A stretch of DNA of 64,000 bases. It comes from Spirulinaceae cyanobacterium SM2_1_0. GTDB taxonomy: Bacteria; Cyanobacteriota; Cyanobacteriia; Cyanobacteriales; Spirulinaceae. The DNA lies in NCBI GenBank assembly GCA_012031265.1, contig JAAUTY010000006.1:1-64000 (forward strand), written 5' to 3'. This document shows, piece by piece, positions 17,578 through 27,224 of the stretch (positions are counted from its first letter, which is position 1; each line of letters starts with the position of its first letter). Made by a program: the position numbers and the translations under genes. The notes below the pieces were generated by a model, which had not been told where the DNA came from, ran no database searches, and saw nothing but the letters and a program-made list of their open reading frames with translations.

Positions 17578-18933
17578 GTGATGCCTGGAAACTCGATGGC
17601 TGACGCACGCCAACTCGCCCTGCAAGCGCTGCTCGATATTAACCAGCATGGAGCCTATGCCGATATTGCCCTGGAGCGCGTCTTGGTGGGGACGGTCTTG
17701 GGGCAGAGCGATCGCGGCCTACTGACTGAGTTAGTCTATGGCAGTGTTCGCCGCCAACGCACTCTCGATGCGCTCCTCGACCACTTAGCCACCAAACCGG
17801 CTCACCAGCAACCGCCGAAGTTACGCGCCATTTTGCACCTGGGTCTCTATCAACTGCGCTACCTCGACCACGTTCCTCACTCAGCCGCCGTGCATACCAG
17901 CGTCGAGTTGGCCAAGGCGAATCGACTCGGCAAGCTTGCGGGGGTAGTCAACAGTATTTTGCGGCGCTATTTGCGGGAGGCTGAGGCCGGTGATCCGTTG
18001 CCCTTGCCCAGTGAGGCGATCGCGCGTCTAGGCGTCCAACACAGCTTCCCCGACTGGATTGTGCAGCTCTGGGTTGAGCAATTCGACCCGACCACGGCGA
18101 CGCAACTGTGCCAGTGGTTCAATCAACCGCCCAGCCTCGATCTGCGGGTTAATCTCCTGAAAACCTCGCGCGCGGCGGTGCAAGCGGCCTTGGCCGCTCG
18201 CGACCTAGACGCGCAACCCTTGCCCCACTTGCCACAAGCCTTACGCCTGCGGGGGGCGACGGGCGCAATTCAGAACTTGCCGGGCTTTGCCGACGGCGAG
18301 TGGACAGTGCAGGATGGCGGCGCGCAACTGGCAGCGCATCTGCTCGACCCGCAGCCCGGGGAAACGGTGATCGATGCTTGCGCGGCTCCCGGTGGCAAGA
18401 CGACGCACCTGGCGGAGCTGATGGGCGATCGCGGCACGATCTGGGCGGGCGATCGCCACGGCAAGCGTCTGGCAAAAGTCGGCCACGCCGCCACGCGCCT
18501 GGGTTTGCGATCCATTCAATATTGCCCCGGCGATGCGCGCCAACTGAAGCAATTTTCCGAACAAGCTGATCGCGTGCTGGTCGATGTGCCCTGCTCGGGG
18601 CTAGGTACGCTGCACCGCCATGCGGATTTGCGCTGGCGGCAGACTCCCGCGCGTGTTGCCGAATTAACGCAATTGCAGCAAGAATTGCTCGCCACTGCCG
18701 CCACTTGGGTCAAACCCGGCGGCGTCCTGGTTTATGCCACTTGCACCCTGAACGCGGCTGAGAATGAGAAAATAGTGACAGCCTTTTTGGGCGATCGCCC
18801 CGATTGGCAACTCCAGCCGCCACCGCCGGATTCTCCAGGCGCGCCGTTTACAACGTCTGCGGGTTGGCTCCAGATCGTCCCCTCGGAGCAACAACTGGAC
18901 GGGTTCTTTATGGCACGCTTGCAGCGAGTCTGA
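17578..18933 (+). CDS. rsmB: 16S rRNA (cytosine967-C5)-methyltransferase
   Basis: The protein has 451 aa. The NusB-like N-terminal domain begins ARQLALQALLDINQHGAYAD and reaches about residue 150. The C-terminal Rossmann domain has the SAM motif CAAPGGKTTHLAELMGD at about 268-284, the motif DVPCSGLGTLHRH at about 337, and the catalytic Cys motif YATCTL at about 388. It methylates C967 of 16S rRNA. The GTG at 17578, ATG at 17581 or ATG at 17596 could each be the start. Tight spacing to accC suggests co-transcription. Confidence 0.93.
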   Translation: MMPGNSMADARQLALQALLDINQHGAYADIALERVLVGTVLGQSDRGLLTELVYGSVRRQRTLDALLDHLATKPAHQQPPKLRAILHLGLYQLRYLDHVPHSAAVHTSVELAKANRLGKLAGVVNSILRRYLREAEAGDPLPLPSEAIARLGVQHSFPDWIVQLWVEQFDPTTATQLCQWFNQPPSLDLRVNLLKTSRAAVQAALAARDLDAQPLPHLPQALRLRGATGAIQNLPGFADGEWTVQDGGAQLAAHLLDPQPGETVIDACAAPGGKTTHLAELMGDRGTIWAGDRHGKRLAKVGHAATRLGLRSIQYCPGDARQLKQFSEQADRVLVDVPCSGLGTLHRHADLRWRQTPARVAELTQLQQELLATAATWVKPGGVLVYATCTLNAAENEKIVTAFLGDRPDWQLQPPPPDSPGAPFTTSAGWLQIVPSEQQLDGFFMARLQRV

Positions 18934-19018
18934 ATTCTGCCTTGGTGACGGGTGTCGAGGGCGCTAGTAACGGTCATACTGGCGCGTGCATTACTCCATT
19001 CAAACCTTTTTAATCACC

Positions 19019-19441
19019 ATGACAGATTCAGAAACGCGAACCAAACAACTGTTCAAAATTCTCATCGGCGTCGCTTGGATTGACGGTACGATCCAGCCCG
19101 AAGAACGCCAATACTTGCACCAACTTGCCAACGAGCGGGGTTTGGCGGGCGATCGCGAGATTGCCGCCTTGCTGACCGAGGCGCAGCCCGTGCCAGCAGC
19201 AGAATGCTACACCTGGCTGCGGGAGTATCTCGGCGATCCTCCCGACCGCCAAGCCTATCCGGCGCTGGTCGAGCGGCTCAGCGCCCTGATCTACAGCGAT
19301 GGTCAGGTCGATACGGAGGAAGCGAAGTTGCTGGCCGAGTTGCAGGCCCTCGACCCGGCGCAACAGCCGCCAAAATCGGGCTTAGACAAGGCACTGACAG
19401 CGATTCAAAGTTTCTACCGCCGTGCGGTGGGATCACGCTAG
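19019..19441 (+). CDS. TerB-like (tellurite-resistance TerB fold) protein
   Basis: The 140-aa all-helical protein matches the TerB fold: KILIGVAWIDGTIQPEERQ near the N-terminus, and the second half repeats the pattern with ALIYSDGQVDTEEAKLL. Both resemble the acidic D-G-x-(I/V)-x-x-x-E metal-binding repeats of TerB. The stand-alone domain is common in cyanobacteria and need not give tellurite resistance. I chose the ATG at 19019; the GTG at 18986 is in frame but its residues look untranslated. The TAG stop is part of the CTAG that begins the next repeat element. Confidence 0.75.
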   Translation: MTDSETRTKQLFKILIGVAWIDGTIQPEERQYLHQLANERGLAGDREIAALLTEAQPVPAAECYTWLREYLGDPPDRQAYPALVERLSALIYSDGQVDTEEAKLLAELQALDPAQQPPKSGLDKALTAIQSFYRRAVGSR

Positions 19442-19548
19442 TACCGCTACGCGGAGTTTTGAGTTCTAAATTTTGAGTTCTGAGTGCCTGCAATCCGGGA
19501 ATCCTGGGGATTTTGAATGGGCATCTCATTGCCGCTGTCCTGTACTAG
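19438..19548. repeat. CTAG-bounded interspersed element (copy 2)
   Basis: The element runs from CTAG at 19438 to CTAG at 19545-19548, 111 bp. It starts CTAGTACCGCTACGCGG and continues with TTTTGAGTTCTAAATTTTGA repeats. The 3' half reads GAATCCTGGGGATTTTGAAT and then GGGCATCTCATTGCCGC before GTACTAG. The first CTAG supplies the TAG stop of the TerB-like gene. Confidence 0.85.
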
Positions 19549-19569
19549 TAACCAGCCAAGCCTTTGCCG

Positions 19570-20097
19570 TTATTCTGGGTGGTCAGCTGCCCGCTGGTAG
19601 TCACCGGAGCGGCCGCCGGTCTTGCGCTGCAAGCAGATCGCCTCGATGCTCATCGCTTTGTCGAGCGCCTTCGCCATGTCGTAGAGGGTGAGGGCGGCGA
19701 CGGATACGGCGGTGAGTGCCTCCATCTCGACACCGGTGTGGGCCGTGGCGATCGCCGTCGCCTGAATCTGATAACCCGGCAACTGGGGAGCCGGCGTGAG
19801 TTCCACCCGCACCTGCTGCAACGGGAGCGGGTGGCAGAGCGGGATCAACTGGCTGGTCTGCTTCGCCGCCATGATCCCGGCGAGCTTGGCGGTGGCGATG
19901 ACATCGCCTTTGGGAGTGTTGCCCGCTTCGATGGCGGCGAGGGTGGCAGCGCTCATGCGTACTTGGCCGGTGGCGATCGCCTCGCGTCGGGTCACACCTT
20001 TCACCGAAACATCGACCATCTGCACACTACCGCTGGCATCGAGATGGCTCAGGGTTTCCTGGCGGTTGGCGGCGGAGGATTGGGGGTTGTCAACCAT
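19570..20097 (-). CDS. moaC: Cyclic pyranopterin monophosphate synthase
   Basis: The 175-aa protein carries the MoaC signatures: [20 protein letters not shown] near residue 27, [20 protein letters not shown] near 69, and a C-terminal region [20 protein letters not shown] then [10 protein letters not shown]. It converts the 8-cyclo-GTP intermediate to cyclic pyranopterin monophosphate in molybdenum cofactor synthesis. The tail ([17 protein letters not shown]) is the usual disordered end. No other moa gene is in the window. It is divergent from the tRNA-Arg gene. Confidence 0.95.
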   Translation of the reverse strand: MVDNPQSSAANRQETLSHLDASGSVQMVDVSVKGVTRREAIATGQVRMSAATLAAIEAGNTPKGDVIATAKLAGIMAAKQTSQLIPLCHPLPLQQVRVELTPAPQLPGYQIQATAIATAHTGVEMEALTAVSVAALTLYDMAKALDKAMSIEAICLQRKTGGRSGDYQRAADHPE

Positions 20098-20150
20098 TGG
20101 CTTCGCTGTGTTATAGTGATCAAGCTGTTGGAATCAGCAAGACGCTTCAA

Positions 20151-20224
20151 GGGCTTGTAGCTCAGTGGACTAGAGCACGTGACTACGGATCACGGTGTCG
20201 GGGGTTCGAATCCCTCCTGGCCCG
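20151..20224 (+). tRNA. tRNA-Arg (anticodon ACG)
   Basis: The 74-nt cloverleaf starts GGGCTTGTAGCTCAG and ends TGGCCCG. The anticodon arm is CGTGA-CTACGGA-TCACG with anticodon ACG. The T arm is GGGGG-TTCGAAT-CCCTC. The acceptor stem has one T-T mismatch (bases 6 and 67) and a G-T pair. CCA is not encoded (GTTA follows). It decodes CGN codons after A34-to-inosine editing. Confidence 0.95.
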
Positions 20225-20416
20225 TTACTTTCAAGGGACTTTTGGGAAGTGATTCCCAAACTGCTCCCCAGACAGGACAGTGCGAAAATGTAGGGTTGAT
20301 GCAAGTATAGTCCTCGCTTCTGCAAAGTTTTTCAGAGTGCTCTTGTCCAGCGCGCAGGCGCATCCCAGATAGGTAGTCCGAATATTTGTGCAAAACGGAC
20401 TGAGGTCTCCAACACG

Positions 20417-20513
20417 CTAGTACCGCTACGCGGAATTTTGAGTTCTGAGTGCAGACAATACGGGCATCCTACGGATCCTGAATTGGCATCTCATTTCCGC
20501 CGCCTGGTACTAG
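20417..20513. repeat. CTAG-bounded interspersed element (copy 3)
   Basis: The 97-bp copy starts CTAGTACCGCTACGCGG and ends CCTGGTACTAG. Compared with copy 2 it has a shorter TTTTGAGTTCTGAGT segment and reads CCTACGGATCCTGAATTGG in the 3' half. It lies in the gap between the tRNA and the helicase gene, whose stop codon is about 40 bp further on. The rest of the 20225-20553 gap shows no other convincing feature. Confidence 0.85.
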
Positions 20514-20553
20514 CGCGAACGCCAAAACTCTTTGGCTCAGTGGATGGTTCGCC

Positions 20554-23500
20554 TTAGCGCTCGCTGAGCAGTTGCAGCAGTTCGTTGGTTGAGAGCTTGC
20601 CGCCGCCGTCGCTGTCGGCGAGCAGACTGTCGGCGAGGTCACGTTTGTGTTGGTGGAGTTGGACGATTTTTTCCTCGATTGTGTGCTGGGCGACGAGGCG
20701 ATAGATCGTCACTGGGCGCTGTTGACCAATACGGTGGGCACGATCTGAGGCTTGGTCTTCTACCGCTGGATTCCACCAGGGATCCATGTGAATCACATAA
20801 TCCGCGGCGGTCAGGTTCAGACCCGTGCCCCCAGCCTTGAGACTGATCAGGAAAATATCGCCATCGCCAGACTGAAACGCATCGACACGCTGCTTGCGAA
20901 CCTTAGCCGGAGTGCTGCCATCAAGATATTGATAGCGAATGTTTTGGGTATCCAGATAGTCGCGCAGAATTTTCAGGTGATCGACAAACTGACTGAAAAC
21001 CAGCGCTTTGTGCCGATTCGCCAGTAATTCCTCGACCGTCTCGCCAAAGACTTCCAGCTTCGAGCCGGTCAGCTCCAGTTCGGGTTTGACGAGATTGGGA
21101 TTGCAACAGAAGCGGCGCAGGCGCATGATTTCAGCCAGCACTTGCAGATGCTTGGCTCCTGCTTCTGCGTCGGTTTCTTCCAGTTTCTTCACGGCTTCCC
21201 GGCGTAGGGCTTCGTAAAGCGCGATTTCTTCACGGCTCAGCTCCACGGGTAGCAGAATCTCGGTGCGCGAGGGCAGTTCATCCAGCACCTGACTCTTGGT
21301 GCGCCGCAGCAAGAAGGGTTGAATGAGCTTTTTGAGCTTGGCTTTCGCGCCTTTGTCTTTGTAGCGCTCGATCGGGACGGCAAAAACTTGATTGAAGCGT
21401 TTCTGCGATCCCAACAAACCGGGATTAATGAAGCGGAATAAATTCCACAATTCACCCAAGTGATTCTCGATCGGCGTGCCGGTGGCGATCATTTTGAAAC
21501 CGGCGCGCAGTTGCATGGCGGCTTGCGATCGCTTCGTTTCAGAATTCTTAATCGCCTGTGCCTCGTCCAGCACGATCGTTTGCCATTCGACTGCTGCCAT
21601 CATCGCCGCCACCTCGGGCTGTTGCAGCAGGCCGTAGCTACAGACAACGAGATCGAAGGGCTGCAAGTTGTTGAGCATGGCTTGGCGATCGCCCGTGCCA
21701 AAAAACAGCGGCTTCAAGGTCGGCGCAAAGCGCTGGGCTTCGCTGAGCCAGTTCGTCCCCACCGAAGTTGGGGCAACCACCAGTGTCGGCCCCTGTGGCG
21801 CACGGGTGAGGATGACCGCGAGGGCTTGGAGCGTTTTGCCCAGACCCATATCGTCGGCGAGGCAAGCGCCGACTCCCCAGTGGGCGAGCCGCGCCAGCCA
21901 GCGGAAGCCGTCGATTTGATAATCACGCAGTTCCGCTTGTAAGGTCGAGGGCACCTCGGGTTGTAGGGACTGGATTTCCTCGAAGCGGCGCAGGTGCTCG
22001 CGCCAATGCTGGTCAGCTTCAAATTCACCAATCGCGTCAGCAAAGTCGGCGAGCGCCGGGATGGCGAGTGGGTTCAGGCGGGTGTGCTTGCCGTGTTGCT
22101 CACTGAAAGCGCGTAGCTCTTCCAGCCGCTTGCGGAAGCTCTGGGTCAGGGCGAGGAATTGGCCGTCGCCGAGCGGCAGAAAGCGACCGGGAGCTTCGTC
22201 GAGCAGCGCCAGTAGTTGCTGCATATCCAGGACGCGCTCGTCATCGACCGGCAACTCGCCGCTGGCTTCAAACCAGTCGCGTTGTTGCCGCACACTCATG
22301 CGGAAGGCCCCGGCGTCGGCGATCGCGCTGACCCGCAAATTTTCGCCCTCCGGCCACTCGATCATGATGCGATCGCCCAGCTCCCGCAACTCCAGCAGCA
22401 ACTCCAGGCAAACCTCCGGCTCCTCCAGTTGCCACTCGCCGAGTGCCGTTTCGCCGTTGGCCAAGGCCGGGCAAGCCGCGATCACCTGGTCTGCTAACTG
22501 TTGCTCCAGCGCCAGATCGCGGCGGGTCTGCACACGGCGACCATCGAGATCGCCAATGACCGTTTCGCCGCCAGTCGCCGGTGCGTAGTAGGGGCCGCCG
22601 GTCGCAAAGGGCCGGACTAACAATTGCACCCGCAACCCCTCACCCACGGGCAACAAATGCACATGGGGCGTGGCATCAGGTTCGACGGCTTCGACATCAA
22701 TATTGCCGCCGCCGATGTCGGACTGGATGGCGACGAGCGACGACATCGAGTTGATCGCGGTGAGGACGCGATCGCGAGCGGCGAGCGGCACCGTCAGGGC
22801 ATTATGACTGCCGACAATCTCAGCAATCTGGCGGTGACCGGGTTGGATCGCGACCACTTTCAGTCGGGTCGGCGTCTCTTTTACCGCCACGACTTCACTC
22901 TCAGGGTCGATCGCAGGCGAGAGCGAAATCTTCAGAGACTCTTGGTCTTGCTGCACCAGCAACTCAGGCTCCCCGGTCACGATCTCGATCCGGCTCGTGG
23001 GTGAATCTTCCCAAAAAACCAGCGGATGACCCACTAATTCTTGCAAGGCTCGTTTCTTGAAGCGATAGTCCCAGCGACTGTAGTAGTAGCCGCTGTCATA
23101 AGAGCTGTATTCCTCAATGCAGCCACAGATACGAATATCCTGAGCCGTAAAATAGTCAAACTCACTGGGATGCGCCAGTCGCTTGATCGAGACTTGGCGA
23201 CCCTTGCCCCATTCCCCATTGGCCTTGATCTTCTGCTCGCGGGCCTGGAGTTGCCAACTGGTCGGCCCGTAATAGGTGAGAAACCAGGCGAGACGCAGGG
23301 TCGCGGATTTTTGCTGGCTGGCTTGCGAGTCGAGGTTGGTCAAGGCCTGCAAGCATAAATCCCAGGTTTCGAGACGCGCCACGCTTTCCGCCAAGGGGAC
23401 ACAACCGATTTCAGCCCGTTGATGTGTCAGCTTCGCCTCGTTTTTGGGCTGAGGTTCTAGGCGCTGCAACAGGTCAGCCGCTTCTAGCGCCAGCCAATGG

Positions 23501-24771
23501 TAGTTGGCGCTGCGCGCACGTTTGACGAGCGCTTTTAATACCGGAGGAGCCTTCTGAGCGGCAACATCAGGATCGAGCCAGTACAAGCACAGGGCTGTGA
23601 GCAAGATATTGAGGCCGGTCGAGTCCGCGATCTGCGGGAGCGTTTGTTGCAACATCTGTCGCCGTTCTTGGAGGTCGCCTTGCTGCGCTTGCAGGAGGCT
23701 ATTGAGCCACTCGTAGCTATCGATGAGCCAGTGTACTTCTTGGCGGGCGAGGAGGTTGGCATAGGCCTCGGCTTCTAACTCATGCTCCGGTGCTTGGCTT
23801 TTGAGTAGGGCGAGTATGAAGAAATAGCCGCTGTTGTCAGCGATAAAGTGCGTCGCATTTTTGTCCTTCTGCTGCGCTTTTTTGACCTGGTCGAGCGCGA
23901 TCTGATAGCGGGCTAGCGCTGCGTCATTATCCCCTGACATGAAGGCCAACCAACCGCTGATGGCAATCACAGCCGGCGAGGGAGTTTCGATCGCCGTCAG
24001 CAATTCCTGCACGGTGGCAAGTTCTCCCCGCAGCAAGTGCATTTCCAGGATGATGGCACCGAGCGACAGGGAGCGATCGCGCTGATAGGCGGCGGTGGCT
24101 AGCTTCAGCGGGATTTCGACCGCTTGACAGCGATTCATGCCATCCATCAGCATCGTGCTCAAGACCAATTGCAAGAGTGCAGGCGGCAACTGCCACAGCC
24201 AGTCGGGATCGAGGGGCTGGCTGAAGATGAGGTTGATAACGTCCGCAAAACTTAAGGATTGCCGAAAGGTCGGGTGACGCTGCTCGTACTCGGCGAGCGC
24301 CTGAAATGCCTCTTCAAAGTTGTTTTGATACAAGGCAATGCGCACTTCGCGCACCAATTCATCCGGATTGGTGAAGAAACGTGCCCCTGATTTGCCCCCT
24401 AATCCCAGTCTGCGAATTGGGAAATGCTGGCGAACCTGGTTCACAGCGGTTGCCAAAAAACCACTGCTGAGGGCTTCGCCCATGATGCGCTCGCGCAGGA
24501 GCGGCGTACATTGGAGCAAAAAGTTTTTGTTTTGTTGCAGCAGACCGCTGTCGCGCAGGCGGTCGATGCGAGTGAGCAAGCGGCTCCTGTTCGCCAGCTT
24601 GCCCTCTTCTTGAAGCTGCAACTGCTCGAGACAACGGCTTAGCTCGGCACGGGTCGTCGGCTGGTAGAGGATGGCAGCAAACTGCAATATTTGCTGTTCA
24701 AGAAGCGATCGCTGCTGATAGTCAGCCCATAAGTCTTCCCGTTCGCGAGTTGAATTGTTGGCGGCAACCAT
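20554..24771 (-). CDS. SNF2-family DNA helicase/ATPase
   Basis: From the Met at 24769-24771 the protein has 1405 aa. The C-terminal ~480 residues form a SNF2 ATPase with Walker A DDMGLGKTLQALAVIL, motif II DEAQAIKN, TGTPIENH (motif III), and helicase-C motifs (LVFSQFVDHLKIL, SLKAGGTGLNLTAADYVIH, then DRAHRIGQ). The N-terminal ~900 residues are helical and poorly conserved. Members of this group are ATP-driven DNA translocases whose targets are mostly unknown. A further 59 codons upstream are open to 24948, but they look non-coding and lack a binding site. The gene is divergent from lgt. Confidence 0.88.
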   Translation of the reverse strand: MVAANNSTREREDLWADYQQRSLLEQQILQFAAILYQPTTRAELSRCLEQLQLQEEGKLANRSRLLTRIDRLRDSGLLQQNKNFLLQCTPLLRERIMGEALSSGFLATAVNQVRQHFPIRRLGLGGKSGARFFTNPDELVREVRIALYQNNFEEAFQALAEYEQRHPTFRQSLSFADVINLIFSQPLDPDWLWQLPPALLQLVLSTMLMDGMNRCQAVEIPLKLATAAYQRDRSLSLGAIILEMHLLRGELATVQELLTAIETPSPAVIAISGWLAFMSGDNDAALARYQIALDQVKKAQQKDKNATHFIADNSGYFFILALLKSQAPEHELEAEAYANLLARQEVHWLIDSYEWLNSLLQAQQGDLQERRQMLQQTLPQIADSTGLNILLTALCLYWLDPDVAAQKAPPVLKALVKRARSANYHWLALEAADLLQRLEPQPKNEAKLTHQRAEIGCVPLAESVARLETWDLCLQALTNLDSQASQQKSATLRLAWFLTYYGPTSWQLQAREQKIKANGEWGKGRQVSIKRLAHPSEFDYFTAQDIRICGCIEEYSSYDSGYYYSRWDYRFKKRALQELVGHPLVFWEDSPTSRIEIVTGEPELLVQQDQESLKISLSPAIDPESEVVAVKETPTRLKVVAIQPGHRQIAEIVGSHNALTVPLAARDRVLTAINSMSSLVAIQSDIGGGNIDVEAVEPDATPHVHLLPVGEGLRVQLLVRPFATGGPYYAPATGGETVIGDLDGRRVQTRRDLALEQQLADQVIAACPALANGETALGEWQLEEPEVCLELLLELRELGDRIMIEWPEGENLRVSAIADAGAFRMSVRQQRDWFEASGELPVDDERVLDMQQLLALLDEAPGRFLPLGDGQFLALTQSFRKRLEELRAFSEQHGKHTRLNPLAIPALADFADAIGEFEADQHWREHLRRFEEIQSLQPEVPSTLQAELRDYQIDGFRWLARLAHWGVGACLADDMGLGKTLQALAVILTRAPQGPTLVVAPTSVGTNWLSEAQRFAPTLKPLFFGTGDRQAMLNNLQPFDLVVCSYGLLQQPEVAAMMAAVEWQTIVLDEAQAIKNSETKRSQAAMQLRAGFKMIATGTPIENHLGELWNLFRFINPGLLGSQKRFNQVFAVPIERYKDKGAKAKLKKLIQPFLLRRTKSQVLDELPSRTEILLPVELSREEIALYEALRREAVKKLEETDAEAGAKHLQVLAEIMRLRRFCCNPNLVKPELELTGSKLEVFGETVEELLANRHKALVFSQFVDHLKILRDYLDTQNIRYQYLDGSTPAKVRKQRVDAFQSGDGDIFLISLKAGGTGLNLTAADYVIHMDPWWNPAVEDQASDRAHRIGQQRPVTIYRLVAQHTIEEKIVQLHQHKRDLADSLLADSDGGGKLSTNELLQLLSER

Positions 24772-24997
24772 AATCGGTTCTAACAGAGATTTCCCTATGA
24801 TAATCTTAGAAGCCTTCGACAGTTGCTGGGCGATCGCGGTCGAGTGGTCAGAATATGGCTCCGACCGCGCTGCCGCCTCCCTGTCGCGAGCGTACGACAC
24901 TTTTTCCCTGCACCTGGGTGCAGCCAAGCCGGTCAACACCACTGCCACTCTGAGTTAAGCTGAGAAGCTGAACTGAATGGTTGCTGCCTGAGCGCCT

Positions 24998-25834
24998 ATG
25001 TATCCTCCTGTCGATCCGATTTTGTTCCAACTTGGCCCGCTCGTGCTGCGTTGGTACGGCGTGCTGATGATGAGCGCCATTCTGCTGGGAGCCTGGATCG
25101 CCAGTCGCCATGTCAAACGTCGCGGTCAAAATCCCGACGATCTTTGGGATATGTTGCTCTGGATTCTCATTCCTGGCTTCATTGGCGCACGGCTCTACTA
25201 CGTCTTTGTGCAGTCACCACGCAGTGAAGCCGGCATCGGCTACTACCTCAGTAATCCCGGGCAAATCCTGCAAATCTGGAGCGGCGGCATCCACATTTTT
25301 GGCGGCTTTATTTTTGGGGGTCTAGCCCTCTGGCTCTTCGCGCGCTGGCGGCGGTTGCCGACGCTGGAGTTTCTCGATGGGATTGCCCTCGGCCTGCCCT
25401 TAGCACAAGCCATCGGTCGCTGGGGCAACTTCATCAACCAAGAACTCTACGGGCCGCCTACCACTTTGCCGTGGGGCTTGCGGATCGATCCACGCCACCG
25501 CCTGCGCCCCTACAACGACTTAGCCACTTACCCAGAAAGCACCCGTTTTCACCCCCTTTTCCTCTACGAATCCCTCTGGAATCTCCTCGGCTTTGCGCTG
25601 ATTTTCTGGATTTCGCGGCGTTTTGCCAAGCAATTGCAACCGGGCGATCTGACGCTGCTTTATCTGCTTTGGTATCCGAGTGGTCGCTTCTGGATTGAGT
25701 TTTTACGCACCGATTCCTGGTTTTTTCCGGGTACACCGTTCAATGTTGTTCACATTTTGACGGCGATCGCCGTGATTGGCAGCGCTCTCGTGCTGGGACG
25801 ACGCAAGCTGATGCCGAGCCGTGCTCAGAACTAG
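24998..25834 (+). CDS. lgt: Prolipoprotein diacylglyceryl transferase
   Basis: The 278-aa protein has about seven membrane spans. Typical motifs are WYGVLMMSAILLGAW near the start, the Lgt signature GRWGNFINQELYGPPT at about 146-161, and HPLFLYES later. It transfers diacylglycerol from phosphatidylglycerol to the lipobox Cys of prolipoproteins, at the cytoplasmic membrane. Length and motifs are normal. The ATG at 24998 follows a short shared promoter region with the divergent SNF2 gene. Confidence 0.96.
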   Translation: MYPPVDPILFQLGPLVLRWYGVLMMSAILLGAWIASRHVKRRGQNPDDLWDMLLWILIPGFIGARLYYVFVQSPRSEAGIGYYLSNPGQILQIWSGGIHIFGGFIFGGLALWLFARWRRLPTLEFLDGIALGLPLAQAIGRWGNFINQELYGPPTTLPWGLRIDPRHRLRPYNDLATYPESTRFHPLFLYESLWNLLGFALIFWISRRFAKQLQPGDLTLLYLLWYPSGRFWIEFLRTDSWFFPGTPFNVVHILTAIAVIGSALVLGRRKLMPSRAQN

Positions 25835-25903
25835 GCTGCCCCGGGTTCACCCAGCCCGATACACCACTGACGAGCACCGGTCGTCTGGAGATGGCAACGC
25901 ACC

Positions 25904-26686
25904 ATGACCGCTGACCTCAAAGCTGTGATCTTCGATGTTGACGGTACGCTGGCTGAAACCGAACGCGACGGGCATCGTGTCGCCTTCAACCAAGCGTTTG
26001 CGGCAGCGGGGCTGGACTGGGATTGGTCGGTTGAATTGTATGGCGAATTGCTCGCCGTGGCAGGGGGCAAGGAGCGCTTGCTCGCTTATGTGCAGCGCCA
26101 GCAGCCCGACTTTCAGCCCGCGACGGGGGATTTGACCCGTGTGATCGCCCAGTTGCACGCGGCGAAAACGACCTACTATCAACAGCTCCTGGCCAACGGC
26201 GCGATCGCCCTGCGGCCGGGGGTGCGGCGGTTGCTAGCGGAGCTGCGCGCGGCTGGGATACGGCTGGCGATCGCCACCACCAGCGCCCTACCGAACGCGC
26301 TGGCGCTGTTGGAGCAAACCCTAGAGCCAGGCTGGTTTGAGGTGATCGCTGCGGGCGACATCGTACCCGCCAAGAAGCCCGCCCCGGACATCTACCAATA
26401 CGTGCTGCAACAACTGGCGCTCCCGGCTGCCGCTTGTCTGGCTATTGAGGATTCTGAGGCCGGGGCGATCGCCGCCCAACGTGCCGATCTCCCCGTCGTG
26501 GTGACGGTCAATGACTATACCCGCCAGCAAAATTTTCGCTGCGCCGCCTTGGTGCTCGATGGTCTCGGCACACTGGAGCAGCCCTGTCGCTGTTTGGCTG
26601 GCAATCTCGATCCAGCACCGATACTGCGCCTAAGCCATTTGCGCCGTTTGGTCGCTCAGACGCAGGGCAAAAAATCGTGGAGTTGA
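25904..26686 (+). CDS. HAD-superfamily phosphatase (CbbY-like)
   Basis: The protein has 260 aa. HAD motif I is FDVDGTLAETERDGHRVAF (residues 9-27), motif II ATTSALPNA about residue 125, motif III around KKPAPDIY and motif IV IEDSEAGAIAA. An alpha-helical cap lies between motifs I and II. This resembles CbbY/Gph-type phosphatases that remove phosphate from sugar phosphates; CbbY degrades xylulose-1,5-bisphosphate, a Rubisco inhibitor. The exact substrate is not predictable. No cbb genes are adjacent. It is 69 bp downstream of lgt. Confidence 0.82.
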   Translation: MTADLKAVIFDVDGTLAETERDGHRVAFNQAFAAAGLDWDWSVELYGELLAVAGGKERLLAYVQRQQPDFQPATGDLTRVIAQLHAAKTTYYQQLLANGAIALRPGVRRLLAELRAAGIRLAIATTSALPNALALLEQTLEPGWFEVIAAGDIVPAKKPAPDIYQYVLQQLALPAAACLAIEDSEAGAIAAQRADLPVVVTVNDYTRQQNFRCAALVLDGLGTLEQPCRCLAGNLDPAPILRLSHLRRLVAQTQGKKSWS

Positions 26687-27224
26687 GCAGGAGTATGCTT
26701 CATTGACAAACCGGATTTGGCCAGTTGTGCGATGCCTGTGAACCATCTGGCGACTTTTTGCCGGTATAAATACTCAATCTATGTAGCGGGGCTGAAGGCA
26801 TTCACCCGTGACTGCGCGCAAGCCACGAAAACGGCGCGCTAACAATCTACGACGCAAATTTGATTTGCTATAGATCGTCAAGCTGCTGAATAATAGACAG
26901 GCTAGGCGATCCCCGCTGTTTGATGCCACAGCAGCCGTCAGTCAGGTTGAAAATCATGGCGAAAAACTTGTACATTCATTAAGAATTTCTATCAGTTAGT
27001 AGCGGTTGGGCGGCGCTCACAATGTAAAGTTTTGAAATGGGTAAGCAGACAAAAGCGACCTGGACAAAGCCTGAAATGACAGGTGGTTGCGGCATTTAAG
27101 CACCTGCCCATCTACCGCTAGGCTGAGAGTGGAATATTGGTTTCGCTCCGTTTTGGAGCCTTAATGCCCAGTGATACTATCGCAATCATTGTGGTGAGAT
27201 GTTGAGAATAGGGGAATTATTATT
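26687..27224. other. 538-bp non-coding gap upstream of gpmI
   Basis: No convincing ORF on either strand. A short inverted repeat GCTCC-GTTTT-GGAGC lies at about 27147-27161 in the leader of gpmI. An AGGTG/CACCT pair around 27080-27105 is a weak hairpin. The stretch is AT-richer than flanking coding DNA. It may hold the gpmI promoter and a 5' leader, or an unrecognised small RNA. I could not match it to 6S RNA, tmRNA or RNase P RNA. Confidence 0.4.

Noticed and set aside
20190-20393. Minus-strand 67-aa ORF ending QEGFEPPTP
   Set aside because: Its 3' end is the complement of the tRNA-Arg gene; this is the common false ORF produced by antisense tRNA sequence.
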